64,000 nt of DNA from Bacteroidota bacterium (GCA_947479085.1 CANJYB010000003.1:124001-188000), one strand, 5' to 3'; shown: positions 32,920 through 41,437, counted from the stretch's first letter. Notes: generated by a model from the sequence alone, not told the origin. Program-made: numbers and translations.

Positions 32920-35442
32920 CTATTTATTATCACTGTCTTTCAAAAACTGTTCCAAAGATAACATATCTTTAATTAATACCTCGCGAGCCTTTGAACCTTC
33001 GAACGGACCGATGATTCCGGCTGACTCTAACTGATCAACTATTCTTCCGGCACGGTTATATCCCAGTTTTAATCTTCTTTGTAAAAGAGAAGCCGAACCT
33101 TGCTGCGTTTGTACCACTATTTCAGCGGCCTGTTTAAAGAAACTATCTCTTTGTGATGGGTCATCTTCCTTATTTCCTGCTCCTTCTCCGTTTTCGTCAA
33201 TGTATTCCGGAAGCATAAAGGCTGTAGGATAACTTCTTTGGCTTCCAATAAAGTCACAAATCTTTTCTACCTCAGGTGTATCAACAAATGCACATTGCAA
33301 ACGAATCAAATCATTCCCGGTAGAAAGCAACATATCTCCTCTACCTATCAGTTGGTCTGCTCCTCCGGAATCGAGAATGGTCCTGGAATCTATTTTGGAA
33401 GTAACTCTAAAGGCAATACGAGCCGGGAAGTTGGCTTTAATGGTACCCGTAATGATATTTACTGACGGGCGTTGTGTGGCAATAATTAAGTGAATACCAA
33501 TCGCACGGGCAAGTTGTGCCAAACGGGCAATAGGAGTTTCTACTTCTTTACCTGCAGTCATAATCAAATCTGCAAACTCATCCACCACTAACACTATATA
33601 AGGTAAAAACTTATGTCCGTTGTTGGGATTAAGCCTTCTGGCAATGAATTTTGCATTGTATTCTCTCAGGTTTCTAACCTCTGCATCTTTCAGCAAATCA
33701 TATCGCTGATCCATTTCTATACATAATGAATTCAGAGTATGCACTACTTTCTTCGTATCAGTAATAATAGCTTCTGCACTGTCAGGAAGTTTGGCAAGAA
33801 AATGTCTTTCTATTTTATTGAACAATGTTAACTCCACTTTTTTAGGATCGACCAATACAAACTTTATTTGTGAAGGATGTTTTTTATAAAGCAATGAAAC
33901 CAGCACTGCATTTAATCCAACTGACTTTCCTTGTCCTGTTGCCCCGGCCATTAAGAGATGGGGCATCTTTGCAAGATCGGCAATAAAAGTTTCGTTACTG
34001 ATGGTTTTACCTAATGCTATGGGCAAATCCATAGTTGTATTCTGAAACTTTTCGGAAGCTAAAAGGGTGCGCATCGGAACCATTTCAGGGTTTAGGTTCG
34101 GGACTTCAATACCAATGGTTCCTTTGCCCGGAATGGGCGCAATGATACGAATACCAAGGGCTGACAAACTCAATGCAATATCATCTTCCAGGTTTTTTAT
34201 TTTGGAAATACGCACTCCGGCTGCAGGAATAATTTCATATAAAGTAACTGTAGGACCAACTGTTGCTTTTATTTTTTCAATTTCAATACCATAATCGCCC
34301 AGTGTTTTAAGAATTCTGTCTTTATTGGCATTCAGCTCATCTGCATTGATAACTATATCTTTCGAACCTCCGTAATCTTCAAGTAAATCGATAGGCGGAA
34401 ACTGGTAAGAAGATAAATCAAGCGTTGGGTCGTACTCTCCTACCTGCGCTTTCAGGGCTTCTGCAATTTGTTCGGGAGAATATTCCACTTCTTTGTTTTC
34501 AATGATATCGGCATTTTCCAATGTAAAAGGAACTGCATCTGTTTCCGAAGATAAAACCAATGGCTCGCTTTCCATTGGTTTTTCTACTTCTTCCACTATA
34601 TCATGTTTGGTATCATTGGTAATTTCAAAAGTATTGTCAGGTGTAATTTCATCCTTCTCGTCAAAATCTCTAGCTTTAAATTTATTGATGATTACTTCCT
34701 TTTCCGGCTCTGCTGTGGGTGGTTCCGGTTTTTTATCTTCTACTTCTTCAATCGGCTTTTTACTTAAGTCGACTGAAAACTTAAATGCTGCAACAAGGAA
34801 TACAAGGAATGAAAAACCAAGTAAAACGCCTGTACCCACGATTCCTAAATAAGCGTTAAGCAAATTACTGATGGTATAACCAAATGCTCCTCCAAGAAAA
34901 AATAAATCGTCATGAAAGAAATAGCCTAACGTGATGGAAGAAAAAATAAGGAAGAAAAACGAGTACTGATAAGCTTTCCGAAGGTTTAATAATTCGAGGT
35001 TAAAAAAGATGCGGAAGCCGGTAAGAAAAGAAAGGAAAGCAAAAATATACGATGCTGCTCCAAACCACTTATGAATAAAGATATGCGACAACAAGGCTCC
35101 GAATTTACCTAACCAGTTATCTACGGTTACTTGTGGCGAAAACAAATTACCAAGCACTTTGCTTTGGTCTTGCTGCCAGGTAAAGGCAAAGGAAGTAAAG
35201 GCAATGGCCAGGTAAACGGAAAACAATAAAAGTGTTAAACCAAAGATTCGCTGAAACTGAGGATTGCTTAAAAAAGCAAAAAAAGAACTTATCTTCCCTT
35301 TGAAACCAGTTGCAGGCGTATCGTTTTCCTGTTTGGTTTTTTCTTTGTCTTTCTCCTTTTTAGGCTTTGTTTCCGAAGGTTTCGCCTCGTCTTTAGGTTC
35401 CTTTAAAGTGTTTTTTAATGTATTTTTTTTTGGCTCAGCCAT
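32920..35442 (-). CDS. ftsK: DNA translocase FtsK/SpoIIIE family
   Basis: An 840-residue protein. A charged N-terminus (~1-55) is followed by four hydrophobic helices (~60-220), a Glu/Pro-rich linker, then the motor: alpha-domain YGIEIEKIKATVGPTVTLYE, Walker A GATGQGKS (~residue 495) and Walker B VVDEFADL (~620). A C-terminal gamma winged helix (ASLLQRRLKLGYNRAGRIVDQLE, ~765-830) reads polar KOPS-like sites. It is anchored at the division septum, pumps chromosome ends apart and activates XerCD recombination at dif. Length and domains are normal for Bacteroidota. It is transcribed with lolA. Confidence 0.96.
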   Translation of the reverse strand: MAEPKKNTLKNTLKEPKDEAKPSETKPKKEKDKEKTKQENDTPATGFKGKISSFFAFLSNPQFQRIFGLTLLLFSVYLAIAFTSFAFTWQQDQSKVLGNLFSPQVTVDNWLGKFGALLSHIFIHKWFGAASYIFAFLSFLTGFRIFFNLELLNLRKAYQYSFFFLIFSSITLGYFFHDDLFFLGGAFGYTISNLLNAYLGIVGTGVLLGFSFLVFLVAAFKFSVDLSKKPIEEVEDKKPEPPTAEPEKEVIINKFKARDFDEKDEITPDNTFEITNDTKHDIVEEVEKPMESEPLVLSSETDAVPFTLENADIIENKEVEYSPEQIAEALKAQVGEYDPTLDLSSYQFPPIDLLEDYGGSKDIVINADELNANKDRILKTLGDYGIEIEKIKATVGPTVTLYEIIPAAGVRISKIKNLEDDIALSLSALGIRIIAPIPGKGTIGIEVPNLNPEMVPMRTLLASEKFQNTTMDLPIALGKTISNETFIADLAKMPHLLMAGATGQGKSVGLNAVLVSLLYKKHPSQIKFVLVDPKKVELTLFNKIERHFLAKLPDSAEAIITDTKKVVHTLNSLCIEMDQRYDLLKDAEVRNLREYNAKFIARRLNPNNGHKFLPYIVLVVDEFADLIMTAGKEVETPIARLAQLARAIGIHLIIATQRPSVNIITGTIKANFPARIAFRVTSKIDSRTILDSGGADQLIGRGDMLLSTGNDLIRLQCAFVDTPEVEKICDFIGSQRSYPTAFMLPEYIDENGEGAGNKEDDPSQRDSFFKQAAEIVVQTQQGSASLLQRRLKLGYNRAGRIVDQLESAGIIGPFEGSKAREVLIKDMLSLEQFLKDSDNK

Positions 35443-35446
35443 TTTT

Positions 35447-35620
35447 AATAGTTAATAGTGAATAGCGAATAGTTAAAAGTGACCTTTCGTATTTATTTAG
35501 AAATCGAAATTAGTGATTAGGCAGGGGTGTGAACGGGTGGAAGATATAATATTATAAACTTTGGATTGTGAATAAAGGTAGGGTAATAGTTTCTCGCAAA
35601 GAGGCAAAGTACGCAAAGAA
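35447..35620. repeat. low-complexity dispersed-type repeats upstream of ftsK
   Basis: The region starts with AATAGTTAATAGTGAA (35447-35462), continues with GAATAGCGAATAGTTAAAAG, and later holds CGCAAAGAGGCAAAG and TACGCAAAG (35596-35620). The first 16-mer also occurs inside a coding region at 17225. The CGCAAAG type recurs in intergenic DNA of many Bacteroidota, from my recollection of such genomes. Confidence 0.55.
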
Positions 35621-35687
35621 AAAAAGGGAACGAAGACTTGGTATTATTACAAAAAAAAGCAAATTTTAACCACTATCTTCATTCATT

Positions 35688-35791
35688 GCCCTGCGTGAGG
35701 GATTGTAGCGGAAATCCTTTTTTGATTTTTCATCAAAAAAGATTGAAGCGGAAAGCCCGACCCCCGATTTTTCATCGGGGGACACGCCCTA
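35688..35791. repeat. dispersed repeat element with two internal hairpins
   Basis: GATTGTAGCGGAAATCC (35701) and GATTGAAGCGGAAAGCC (35741) are imperfect direct repeats. The first is followed by a hairpin of CTTTTTTGAT / ATCAAAAAAG, the second by CCCCGAT / ATCGGGG. The outer ends (GCCCTGCGTGAGG and GACACGCCC) frame the unit. The GATTG-AGCGG-A core is familiar as a multi-copy intergenic element in Bacteroidota genomes; its role is not known to me. Confidence 0.6.
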
Positions 35792-35902
35792 AAAATTATT
35801 ATGTATAATATTCTGGTTGAAAATTGCGAAACAATTAAACCTTATAGGTACTTAAAACCAATAAGTTTTCATTGTTAGCGAATAACATTAAACAAAACAC
35901 GC

Positions 35903-36265
35903 AAAACTTGTTGCTTATTTTGCAAAACCGTTAACTTCAGGAACAAAACCTATAATTTTTCAGTCATTCATTCTAACTTTATAAGTATTCTTTATAACTT
36001 TTCTTCCAAAACCTTAAACTTTTAAACAAAAGTTGATTAAGTTTTACAAAAAGTCAATCAACTTTTTTTAAAAGTTCTGAACTTTTAACCAAAAGTTTGG
36101 AACTTCTGATGGAAAAGCTAGGAATATTAGGCCAAAATTCGGAAACTTTGGGTAAAAAGTCAGGAGAAATCGCAAATAAGGGTAAGGATTTTAAGTAAAA
36201 GTTGTAATAACTGACCAAAACTTAATCAACTTTTTGTAAAACTTAATCAACTTTTTAAAATAAGT
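35903..36265 (+). repeat. degenerate array with 21-bp period, about 17 units
   Basis: Anchors AAAA(G/C) recur every 20-22 bp. The base after the AAAA run falls at 35907, 35928, 35949, then (two unclear units) 36012, 36032, 36053, 36074, 36095, 36117, 36138, 36159, 36180, 36201, 36221, 36242 and about 36264. The typical unit is AAAAGTT-N3-AACTTTT-N2-CC. In the downstream gene's direction the best-kept part reads KSSELLT KSLELLM EKLGILG, with stops elsewhere. A perfect 27-bp inverted repeat (36028-36054 and 36229-36255) lies inside it, reflecting ACTTTT/AAAAGT symmetry in each unit. Confidence 0.8.
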
Positions 36266-36269
36266 TCCA

Positions 36270-36277
36270 TATCTTTG
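36270..36277 (+). promoter_or_regulatory. -7 promoter box of the helical protein gene
   Basis: TATCTTTG matches TAnnTTTG, directly follows the 21-bp array and lies 37 bp before the ATG at 36315. The array is therefore outside the transcript of the gene. Confidence 0.6.
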
Positions 36278-36314
36278 TTTTACCATCTTAATTTATTAGC
36301 TAAAACCTTTTATC

Positions 36315-36989
36315 ATGAAACAAACTATAAATTGTCTTCGGGAATATCCTAATCTTCCTGAAATGGAAAAACCTGCCTACCTGGCTAAACATGGAGATTT
36401 TATAACAACTAATGCAACTGTTTTTCCGGATATTCCTTATGATGGTGAAACAGTCACAGAAAATGCAATGACTTTATTTACTTTGTCGGCCCGGAAAGAT
36501 AGCAGTGAGGAAGGAAGAGATGCATATAATACGCAGGCGGAACTTTGCGAAAATATAATGGAAGAAAATTATGATTATGTGGATTTGGTTGCAAAAGGGG
36601 ACAAAGATATTGTAGCAAAAGCAGGAGTAAAGGGCACAAGCTCAAACACTACCCGAACAAAACCCCCATCGATTCCTTCGCATCTTCGTTATATTTTACA
36701 AGGGTCATTACCGGGAGAAATGCGGATGGCTTATAAAGCAGATAAGCTGGCATGGGGTGCTATCATTGTTTCATTTTCTGACCCAATTGTGAAAGTTACT
36801 TATAATGATACACATCAATTGAAAATACAGGTGGGCGAAGTGGAAGTATTGGTAGATGTTTCAACGACTGTAAGAACAAAAATTAAAAAATTAAAACAGG
36901 GAGATGACTTAAATTCGGTTGTTGCGCTGTTTAATCCTAATGGTTTGTCTCCTGTGGCAAGCCCTTCTTCCATTATAGTTCCGAGATAA
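36315..36989 (+). CDS. hypothetical protein, probable paralogue of the 9792-10610 product
   Basis: A 224-residue soluble protein without signal peptide. A helical N-terminal half (AYNTQAELCENIMEENYDYVDLVAKGDKDIVAKAG) is followed by a beta-rich C-terminal half (VKVTYNDTHQLKIQVGEVEVLVDVSTTV ... ALFNPNGLSPVASPSSIIVP). Three blocks align by eye with the 272-residue protein at 9792-10610: YVDLVAKGDKDIVAKAGVKG with YVNGLVLLNQRQAVAI, LPGEMRMA with ASGEIIVK, and NGLSPVASPSSIIVP with NGWSEWSVSKPVTP. It belongs to a Bacteroidota-typical group of unknown function, and its gene also follows a 21-bp-period array. Confidence 0.75.
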   Translation: MKQTINCLREYPNLPEMEKPAYLAKHGDFITTNATVFPDIPYDGETVTENAMTLFTLSARKDSSEEGRDAYNTQAELCENIMEENYDYVDLVAKGDKDIVAKAGVKGTSSNTTRTKPPSIPSHLRYILQGSLPGEMRMAYKADKLAWGAIIVSFSDPIVKVTYNDTHQLKIQVGEVEVLVDVSTTVRTKIKKLKQGDDLNSVVALFNPNGLSPVASPSSIIVPR

Positions 36990-37060
36990 TAATATACAAA
37001 GGTTTCATCTTTTGGAAAGGTGCAACCTTTAAAATAAATCGTTCTGCAAAATATTTTTCC

Positions 37061-37068
37061 TAATTTTG
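37061..37068 (+). promoter_or_regulatory. -7 promoter box
   Basis: TAATTTTG matches TAnnTTTG, 25 bp before the ATG at 37094. Confidence 0.4.
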
Positions 37069-37093
37069 AATTCAAACCAAATCCAAATAACTT

Positions 37094-37486
37094 ATGCCGG
37101 TAACTGAAGAAACTAAAAAAGAAATTGTAAAAAAATTTTCTAAACTATTTGAAAAAGTAACTCCACCAATGGTTCTTGTTTCGCAAAGCGAGAAAGGGAT
37201 GCAGCTTATTGGAAATAAAGAAGTACCTTATGGAAGTACTAAGAAAATGGTTCCCGGGATGTTTTTTGTATCCGTGATAAGTGCAAAAACAATGGTGAGT
37301 TTTCATTTTTTTCCTATTTATTATAATGAAAAAACCTTTGAACCGCTTGCTCCTAATTCAATGAAATACCTGAAAGGAAAAACCTGTTTTAATTATACCA
37401 AGCCCGAACAGGTGGATGAGAAAGAGATAGAAGCATTGCTTAAAAAAGGTGTGGAGGTTTGGCAGAAGCAAGGATATATGAAATAA
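37094..37486 (+). CDS. small soluble protein, DUF1801/YdhG-like
   Basis: A 130-residue protein with no signal peptide. The C-terminal half SMKYLKGKTCFNYTKPEQVDEKEIEALLKKGVEVWQKQ resembles the end of DUF1801/YdhG-type proteins, a small alpha/beta fold related to frataxin. The N-terminal half (KEIVKKFSKLFEKVTPPMVLVSQSEKGMQLIGNKEVP) is compatible but diverged. No catalytic motif is seen. It stands alone; a REP-like palindrome follows and separates it from convergent holA. The family call is moderate. Confidence 0.6.
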   Translation: MPVTEETKKEIVKKFSKLFEKVTPPMVLVSQSEKGMQLIGNKEVPYGSTKKMVPGMFFVSVISAKTMVSFHFFPIYYNEKTFEPLAPNSMKYLKGKTCFNYTKPEQVDEKEIEALLKKGVEVWQKQGYMK

Positions 37487-37509
37487 AGGTTTTATCGGTT
37501 TTTTAGTAT

Positions 37510-37544
37510 TACCCCTGTCAGGGATTGAAACCCTGACAGGGGTA
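37510..37544. repeat. REP-like palindrome
   Basis: ACCCCTGTCAGGG and CCCTGACAGGGGT are perfect 13-bp arms around ATTGAAA. It lies between convergent genes and can terminate both. The high G+C content contrasts with its surroundings. It resembles multi-copy palindromes I recall from Bacteroidota genomes. Confidence 0.75.
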
Positions 37545-37571
37545 TAGAAGAAGAATAGAAAAAGAAACTAA

Positions 37572-38630
37572 TTAATGCAATATTTTAAAAATCATTTCCT
37601 TTAAAAGTTCCCCGGAAGAAGAAGAACCATTGTCCACCCCTTTTGATTTTAAATCATATTCGCGGAGATAAGAAAAAACTCTTTTCAGTTTAGGCATCGG
37701 GTAATTGGTAGCACCCAGTTTATAATCGTCAACAAAATTAAACGAAACTCCTAATCCTGACATCACCGCATTCTTTGATTTATCGGGCAGGTAATGATAT
37801 AACATCAGTTTATAAAAATATCCGAATAGCACTGCCAATGTCATTGGCAGCGGATGATCTTTTTCGTTTGCAGCAAAATAATTAATAATGCGGTTGGCTT
37901 TCAGTACATCTTTTTTTCCCAATGCACTTTGTAATTCAAACACATTAAAATCCTTTGAAATACCAATATTAGTTTGAATAATATCCAATGTAATTTCCGC
38001 TTTGGGAGGAAGATTAATCATCAGTTTATCCAACTCGTTTGTAATCTTACTTAAAGCAGTACCAAGACTTTCTGCCAACACAGAACTTGCTTTTGGTCCT
38101 ACAGTATATCCTTTTCCCTTAATATAATTATCTATCCAGGCAGCCACCTGGTTATCGTAAAGTTTTTTTGATTCGAGTACAGCTGCCTTTTTATCCAGCT
38201 GTTTATATATTGCTTTTCGTTTATCCACCGATTTGTATTTATAACAAAACACCAGGATAGTTGATTTTTGAGGGTTGTCCAGATAAAGTTCAATCGGATA
38301 TTTAGTTTTTTCGCTGTCTTTTTTTTCCTTTTCTCCTTCCGATTCTTTTTCTTTTCCGGCAAGGTTTTTAATATTCTGAGCTTCTTTTACAATGATAACC
38401 TGGTATTCAGCCATCATCGGGAAACGTCTCGCTGCTCCAAACACTTCATCAGCTGTTACATCTCCGCCATATAAAACAGTCTGATTAAATTCCTTTTCCG
38501 AATCATCCAGCACTTTGGTTTCAATGTAATCGGCCACCATATCAATAAAATAAGGTTCATCGCCCATCAAAAAATAAACAGGACGATACACCTTACTTTT
38601 TAATTCTGTCATTATTTGATTAAAATCCAT
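37572..38630 (-). CDS. holA: DNA polymerase III subunit delta
   Basis: A 352-residue protein of normal length for HolA. The N-terminus VYRPVYFLMGDEPYFIDMVADYIE is the delta-family start (Y-x-L-x-G-x-E). The central RRFPMMAEYQVIIVKEAQ and VLAESLGTALSKITNELDKLMINL match the AAA+-like lid and collar regions. Delta opens the beta sliding clamp as part of the clamp loader. A Lys/Glu-rich insertion (KNLAGKEKESEGEKEKKDSEK) near residue 95 is a lineage-specific loop. The gene precedes nothing obvious in an operon. Confidence 0.92.
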   Translation of the reverse strand: MDFNQIMTELKSKVYRPVYFLMGDEPYFIDMVADYIETKVLDDSEKEFNQTVLYGGDVTADEVFGAARRFPMMAEYQVIIVKEAQNIKNLAGKEKESEGEKEKKDSEKTKYPIELYLDNPQKSTILVFCYKYKSVDKRKAIYKQLDKKAAVLESKKLYDNQVAAWIDNYIKGKGYTVGPKASSVLAESLGTALSKITNELDKLMINLPPKAEITLDIIQTNIGISKDFNVFELQSALGKKDVLKANRIINYFAANEKDHPLPMTLAVLFGYFYKLMLYHYLPDKSKNAVMSGLGVSFNFVDDYKLGATNYPMPKLKRVFSYLREYDLKSKGVDNGSSSSGELLKEMIFKILH

Positions 38631-38669
38631 CTGAATTAATTGCTGAATTGTTTTATTGCTAAATTGTTC

Positions 38670-39440
38670 TTAGAATCGAAGATGTTTTACCGTCAACCCC
38701 TTATGAATAAGCTCATTTAAAGAATCAATTCCAATCTTTAAATGTTCGTCCACAAAGTTTTGGGTTATTAATTTATCCGAAGCAGTAGTCTTTACACCTT
38801 CCACCACCATAGGTTGATCACTTACTAAAAGTAAAGCACCGGTGGGTATTTCATTAAAGAAACCGGTAGTAAAAATAGTCGCAGTTTCCATATCTATTCC
38901 CATCACTCTTATTTTACGAAGATAATCTTTAAACTCATCATCATGCTCCCAAACTCTTCTGTTGGTAGTATATACAGTACCTGTCCAATAATCTTTGTTA
39001 TGATTTCTAATTGTGGTAGAAATAGCTTTCTGCAAACTAAATGCAGGCAATGCAGGTACTTCCGGAGGGAAATAATCGTTGGAAGTTCCTTCTCCTCTAA
39101 TGGCTGCTATGGGAAGAATTAAATCTCCCAATTGATTTTTCTTTTTTAATCCTCCGCATTTCCCAAGGAATAAAACAGCTTCCGGTTCTATTGCCCCAAG
39201 CAAATCCATTACAGTAGCAGCATTCGCGCTTCCCATTCCAAAGTTGATAATAGTAATACCATTAGCAGTAGCATTTGGCATTGGCATTTCAGCTCCTTTT
39301 ATTTCTACATTGTTCCAATTGGCAAACATCTTTACATAAGTCCCAAAATTGGTAAGTAATATGTATTTGCCAAATTCATTTAATGGAGTTCCGGTATATC
39401 GCGGCAACCAGTTTTTAATTATTTCTTCTTTTGTTTTCAT
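38670..39440 (-). CDS. amn: AMP nucleosidase, short Bacteroidota form
   Basis: A 256-residue nucleoside-phosphorylase-fold enzyme: TIINFGMGSANAATVMDLLGAIEPEAVLFLGKCGGLKK for ribose/phosphate binding and VMGIDMETATIFTTGFF with the ME-T purine-site motif. The RGEGTSNDYFP segment is typical of AMP nucleosidases rather than MTA/SAH nucleosidases. It hydrolyses AMP to adenine and ribose-5-phosphate. It lacks the extra N-terminal domain of the E. coli enzyme, as usual in this phylum. Confidence 0.88.
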   Translation of the reverse strand: MKTKEEIIKNWLPRYTGTPLNEFGKYILLTNFGTYVKMFANWNNVEIKGAEMPMPNATANGITIINFGMGSANAATVMDLLGAIEPEAVLFLGKCGGLKKKNQLGDLILPIAAIRGEGTSNDYFPPEVPALPAFSLQKAISTTIRNHNKDYWTGTVYTTNRRVWEHDDEFKDYLRKIRVMGIDMETATIFTTGFFNEIPTGALLLVSDQPMVVEGVKTTASDKLITQNFVDEHLKIGIDSLNELIHKGLTVKHLRF

Positions 39441-39481
39441 ATTTTCAAGAATTAGGAACAGTCATGTATTTCTTATTGGCA

Positions 39482-39489
39482 CAAATATA
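39482..39489 (-). promoter_or_regulatory. -7 promoter box of amn
   Basis: The - strand reads TATATTTG, a TAnnTTTG match 41 bp upstream of the amn start codon. Confidence 0.45.
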
Positions 39490-39526
39490 CAAAATAGAAT
39501 TTCTATGGTGTGAACTGAAGGTTAAT

Positions 39527-41338
39527 TTAAGGATGAAGTTCGTATGCAGGGTCAGTAGTAATGAATTCAATACTAACATCATCCATATAAGTGGTGCCTC
39601 CTTTATCGTGCCAGAAATAAAACTTCAAACTATCCGTTGCTGCAGAAACATTGTCAGGCATTGTTAAGCCGAACTGTACTTTTGTCCAGTCAGTAGAATG
39701 AATATAATTATTCAGTTCAAAACCATTATAACTAACCGATTTCCCTTGGTGAATAAAATCAAGAACCAAGGTGCATTTCCCTTTATCAGAAGGAGATTTA
39801 ATCATTGCACTTGCTCTTATGCGAGACACATTATCATTTTTCATATAGGCAGGAAAAGGAAGTTGAGCTCCTGCACTGTATTGATTCTCCGGATTGGTAA
39901 ATGTAGCATGAGTTCCTGAATAATGTTCTGCATCATTAATGGGCTTAGGACTATCGGTACCATCAAAATTAAAATCCTGTTTTGAATAATTGACTATGAT
40001 ACCCTTGGGAATCGGACTGATAGCAATTGCTTTTGTTTTAAAGAAATTAGAAAAATAATTTTCTGCGGAATTGTAATCAGCTGGCATTATTCCATTCCTG
40101 AACTGATAAGTTTGCAACATACTAATCAAGCAAAGTAATACAACTATAGTTCTTGTTAAATAAATCAGCATTTTATTTTTAATATTTTCGAAAAGAAAAG
40201 CCAATAAAAAAGCGGGAATAAAATAGTAATCAATCATTGGTCGCTGACTGTAAGAGGTTGGGCCATAAGTCCAGCTCCACCAGCAACTATTTATAAATAC
40301 AACTAAAACTAAAAACAAAAAAACGTTTAATGCTTTTCGTCTTTCCGGAATTTTAAACAGGCCAAACAAACTGAGGCCAACCATTGGTGTATATAATAAC
40401 CAACCTTTGCGGAAAGAAAATAAAGCATCGAAAAAATGAGGGTGATTAAAGTAATAATGTTCTCCTGTATATGGGTTGAGATACAATTTTCCGGTTTGTA
40501 AATACCAAAGAACAGGAACTATGGAAACAATAGTCACGGAAATAAAAAGGGTTAACCAAAATTGCTTTTCTTTTATATATAACTGAAATAAGATTTTAAT
40601 TTTCGGTAAAGTAGCCCCGAATAGAGGAAGTAATAATAGGAAAAGTATGTCCTGCGGACGGGTAATTATTATTAAAGCAAGCAATACCATAGCTTTGATT
40701 AAAGCAGATTTGTTTCGGACATCATCAAAAAGAAGAATGAGATAATACGCAGCCGCTGTAATTAAAAAGAAAAGAAAAACATGAGAAGCACTTGAATAAT
40801 AAATGGTTTGGTATAATAAATTAGTGCCCAGGAAAAGAGAAGCAATTACCATAAATATGGTAGTAGCGCTAAAATTAAAACGAAGTAATATTTTTCTTAA
40901 AAACAATAAACCTAACCAACAATAAAATATAGCTGCTAACCCGATTGCATATTGATAAATGGAAGAATATCCATCGGCAGAATATCCAAAAAGATGAGCA
41001 AGAAAATGAGCAATAAGAAAAAAGGGAAGGCACAATACTGCAACTCCGGGAAAATATTTATCTACTTTGATACCATTAAATTCATTCAGAAAATTTCGTG
41101 TTGGAGGATTGTATCCTGGTGGATAATATTTAGGATGTAATTCGTTAAAAAAAGAAAAAGATAAATCATGATAAATAAAAGTGGCTGGTAAATAGGAGTA
41201 ATAACCCAATCCATCAGCGGTAATCATTTTATCCCAACCAATTTTACAATCACGGGTAGTGAACAGCAGAATTACAGCAAGCAGTAATATAAACCTGGTG
41301 ACATACATCTGAAATATTTTCCAAAGAGTGGTTTTCAT
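39527..41338 (-). CDS. GT-C like membrane protein with C-terminal beta-sandwich
   Basis: A 603-residue protein. Residues ~1-430 contain about 10-12 hydrophobic helices. The first outer loop has TADGLGYYSYLPATFIYHD, and DKYFPGVAVLCLPFFLIAHFLAH follows, the acidic/aromatic layout of GT-C glycosyltransferases. Residues ~440-600 form an exported domain (HYSGTHATFTNPENQYSAGAQLPFPAYMKND ... KFYFWHDKGGTTYMDDVSIEF) resembling a carbohydrate-binding beta-sandwich. This fusion suggests periplasmic sugar transfer with a built-in glycan-recognition module. It is a single-gene unit. Family assignment is by topology rather than a decisive motif. Confidence 0.7.
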   Translation of the reverse strand: MKTTLWKIFQMYVTRFILLLAVILLFTTRDCKIGWDKMITADGLGYYSYLPATFIYHDLSFSFFNELHPKYYPPGYNPPTRNFLNEFNGIKVDKYFPGVAVLCLPFFLIAHFLAHLFGYSADGYSSIYQYAIGLAAIFYCWLGLLFLRKILLRFNFSATTIFMVIASLFLGTNLLYQTIYYSSASHVFLFFLITAAAYYLILLFDDVRNKSALIKAMVLLALIIITRPQDILFLLLLPLFGATLPKIKILFQLYIKEKQFWLTLFISVTIVSIVPVLWYLQTGKLYLNPYTGEHYYFNHPHFFDALFSFRKGWLLYTPMVGLSLFGLFKIPERRKALNVFLFLVLVVFINSCWWSWTYGPTSYSQRPMIDYYFIPAFLLAFLFENIKNKMLIYLTRTIVVLLCLISMLQTYQFRNGIMPADYNSAENYFSNFFKTKAIAISPIPKGIIVNYSKQDFNFDGTDSPKPINDAEHYSGTHATFTNPENQYSAGAQLPFPAYMKNDNVSRIRASAMIKSPSDKGKCTLVLDFIHQGKSVSYNGFELNNYIHSTDWTKVQFGLTMPDNVSAATDSLKFYFWHDKGGTTYMDDVSIEFITTDPAYELHP

Positions 41339-41437
41339 ATTTTAATATAGAATGGAAAGATAGAAATAAATCTTTTAGCTCTAAAACATATTATTGTTTT
41401 TGCTACTGATTTCGTACTTTCGTGCGGAATAAATAGC

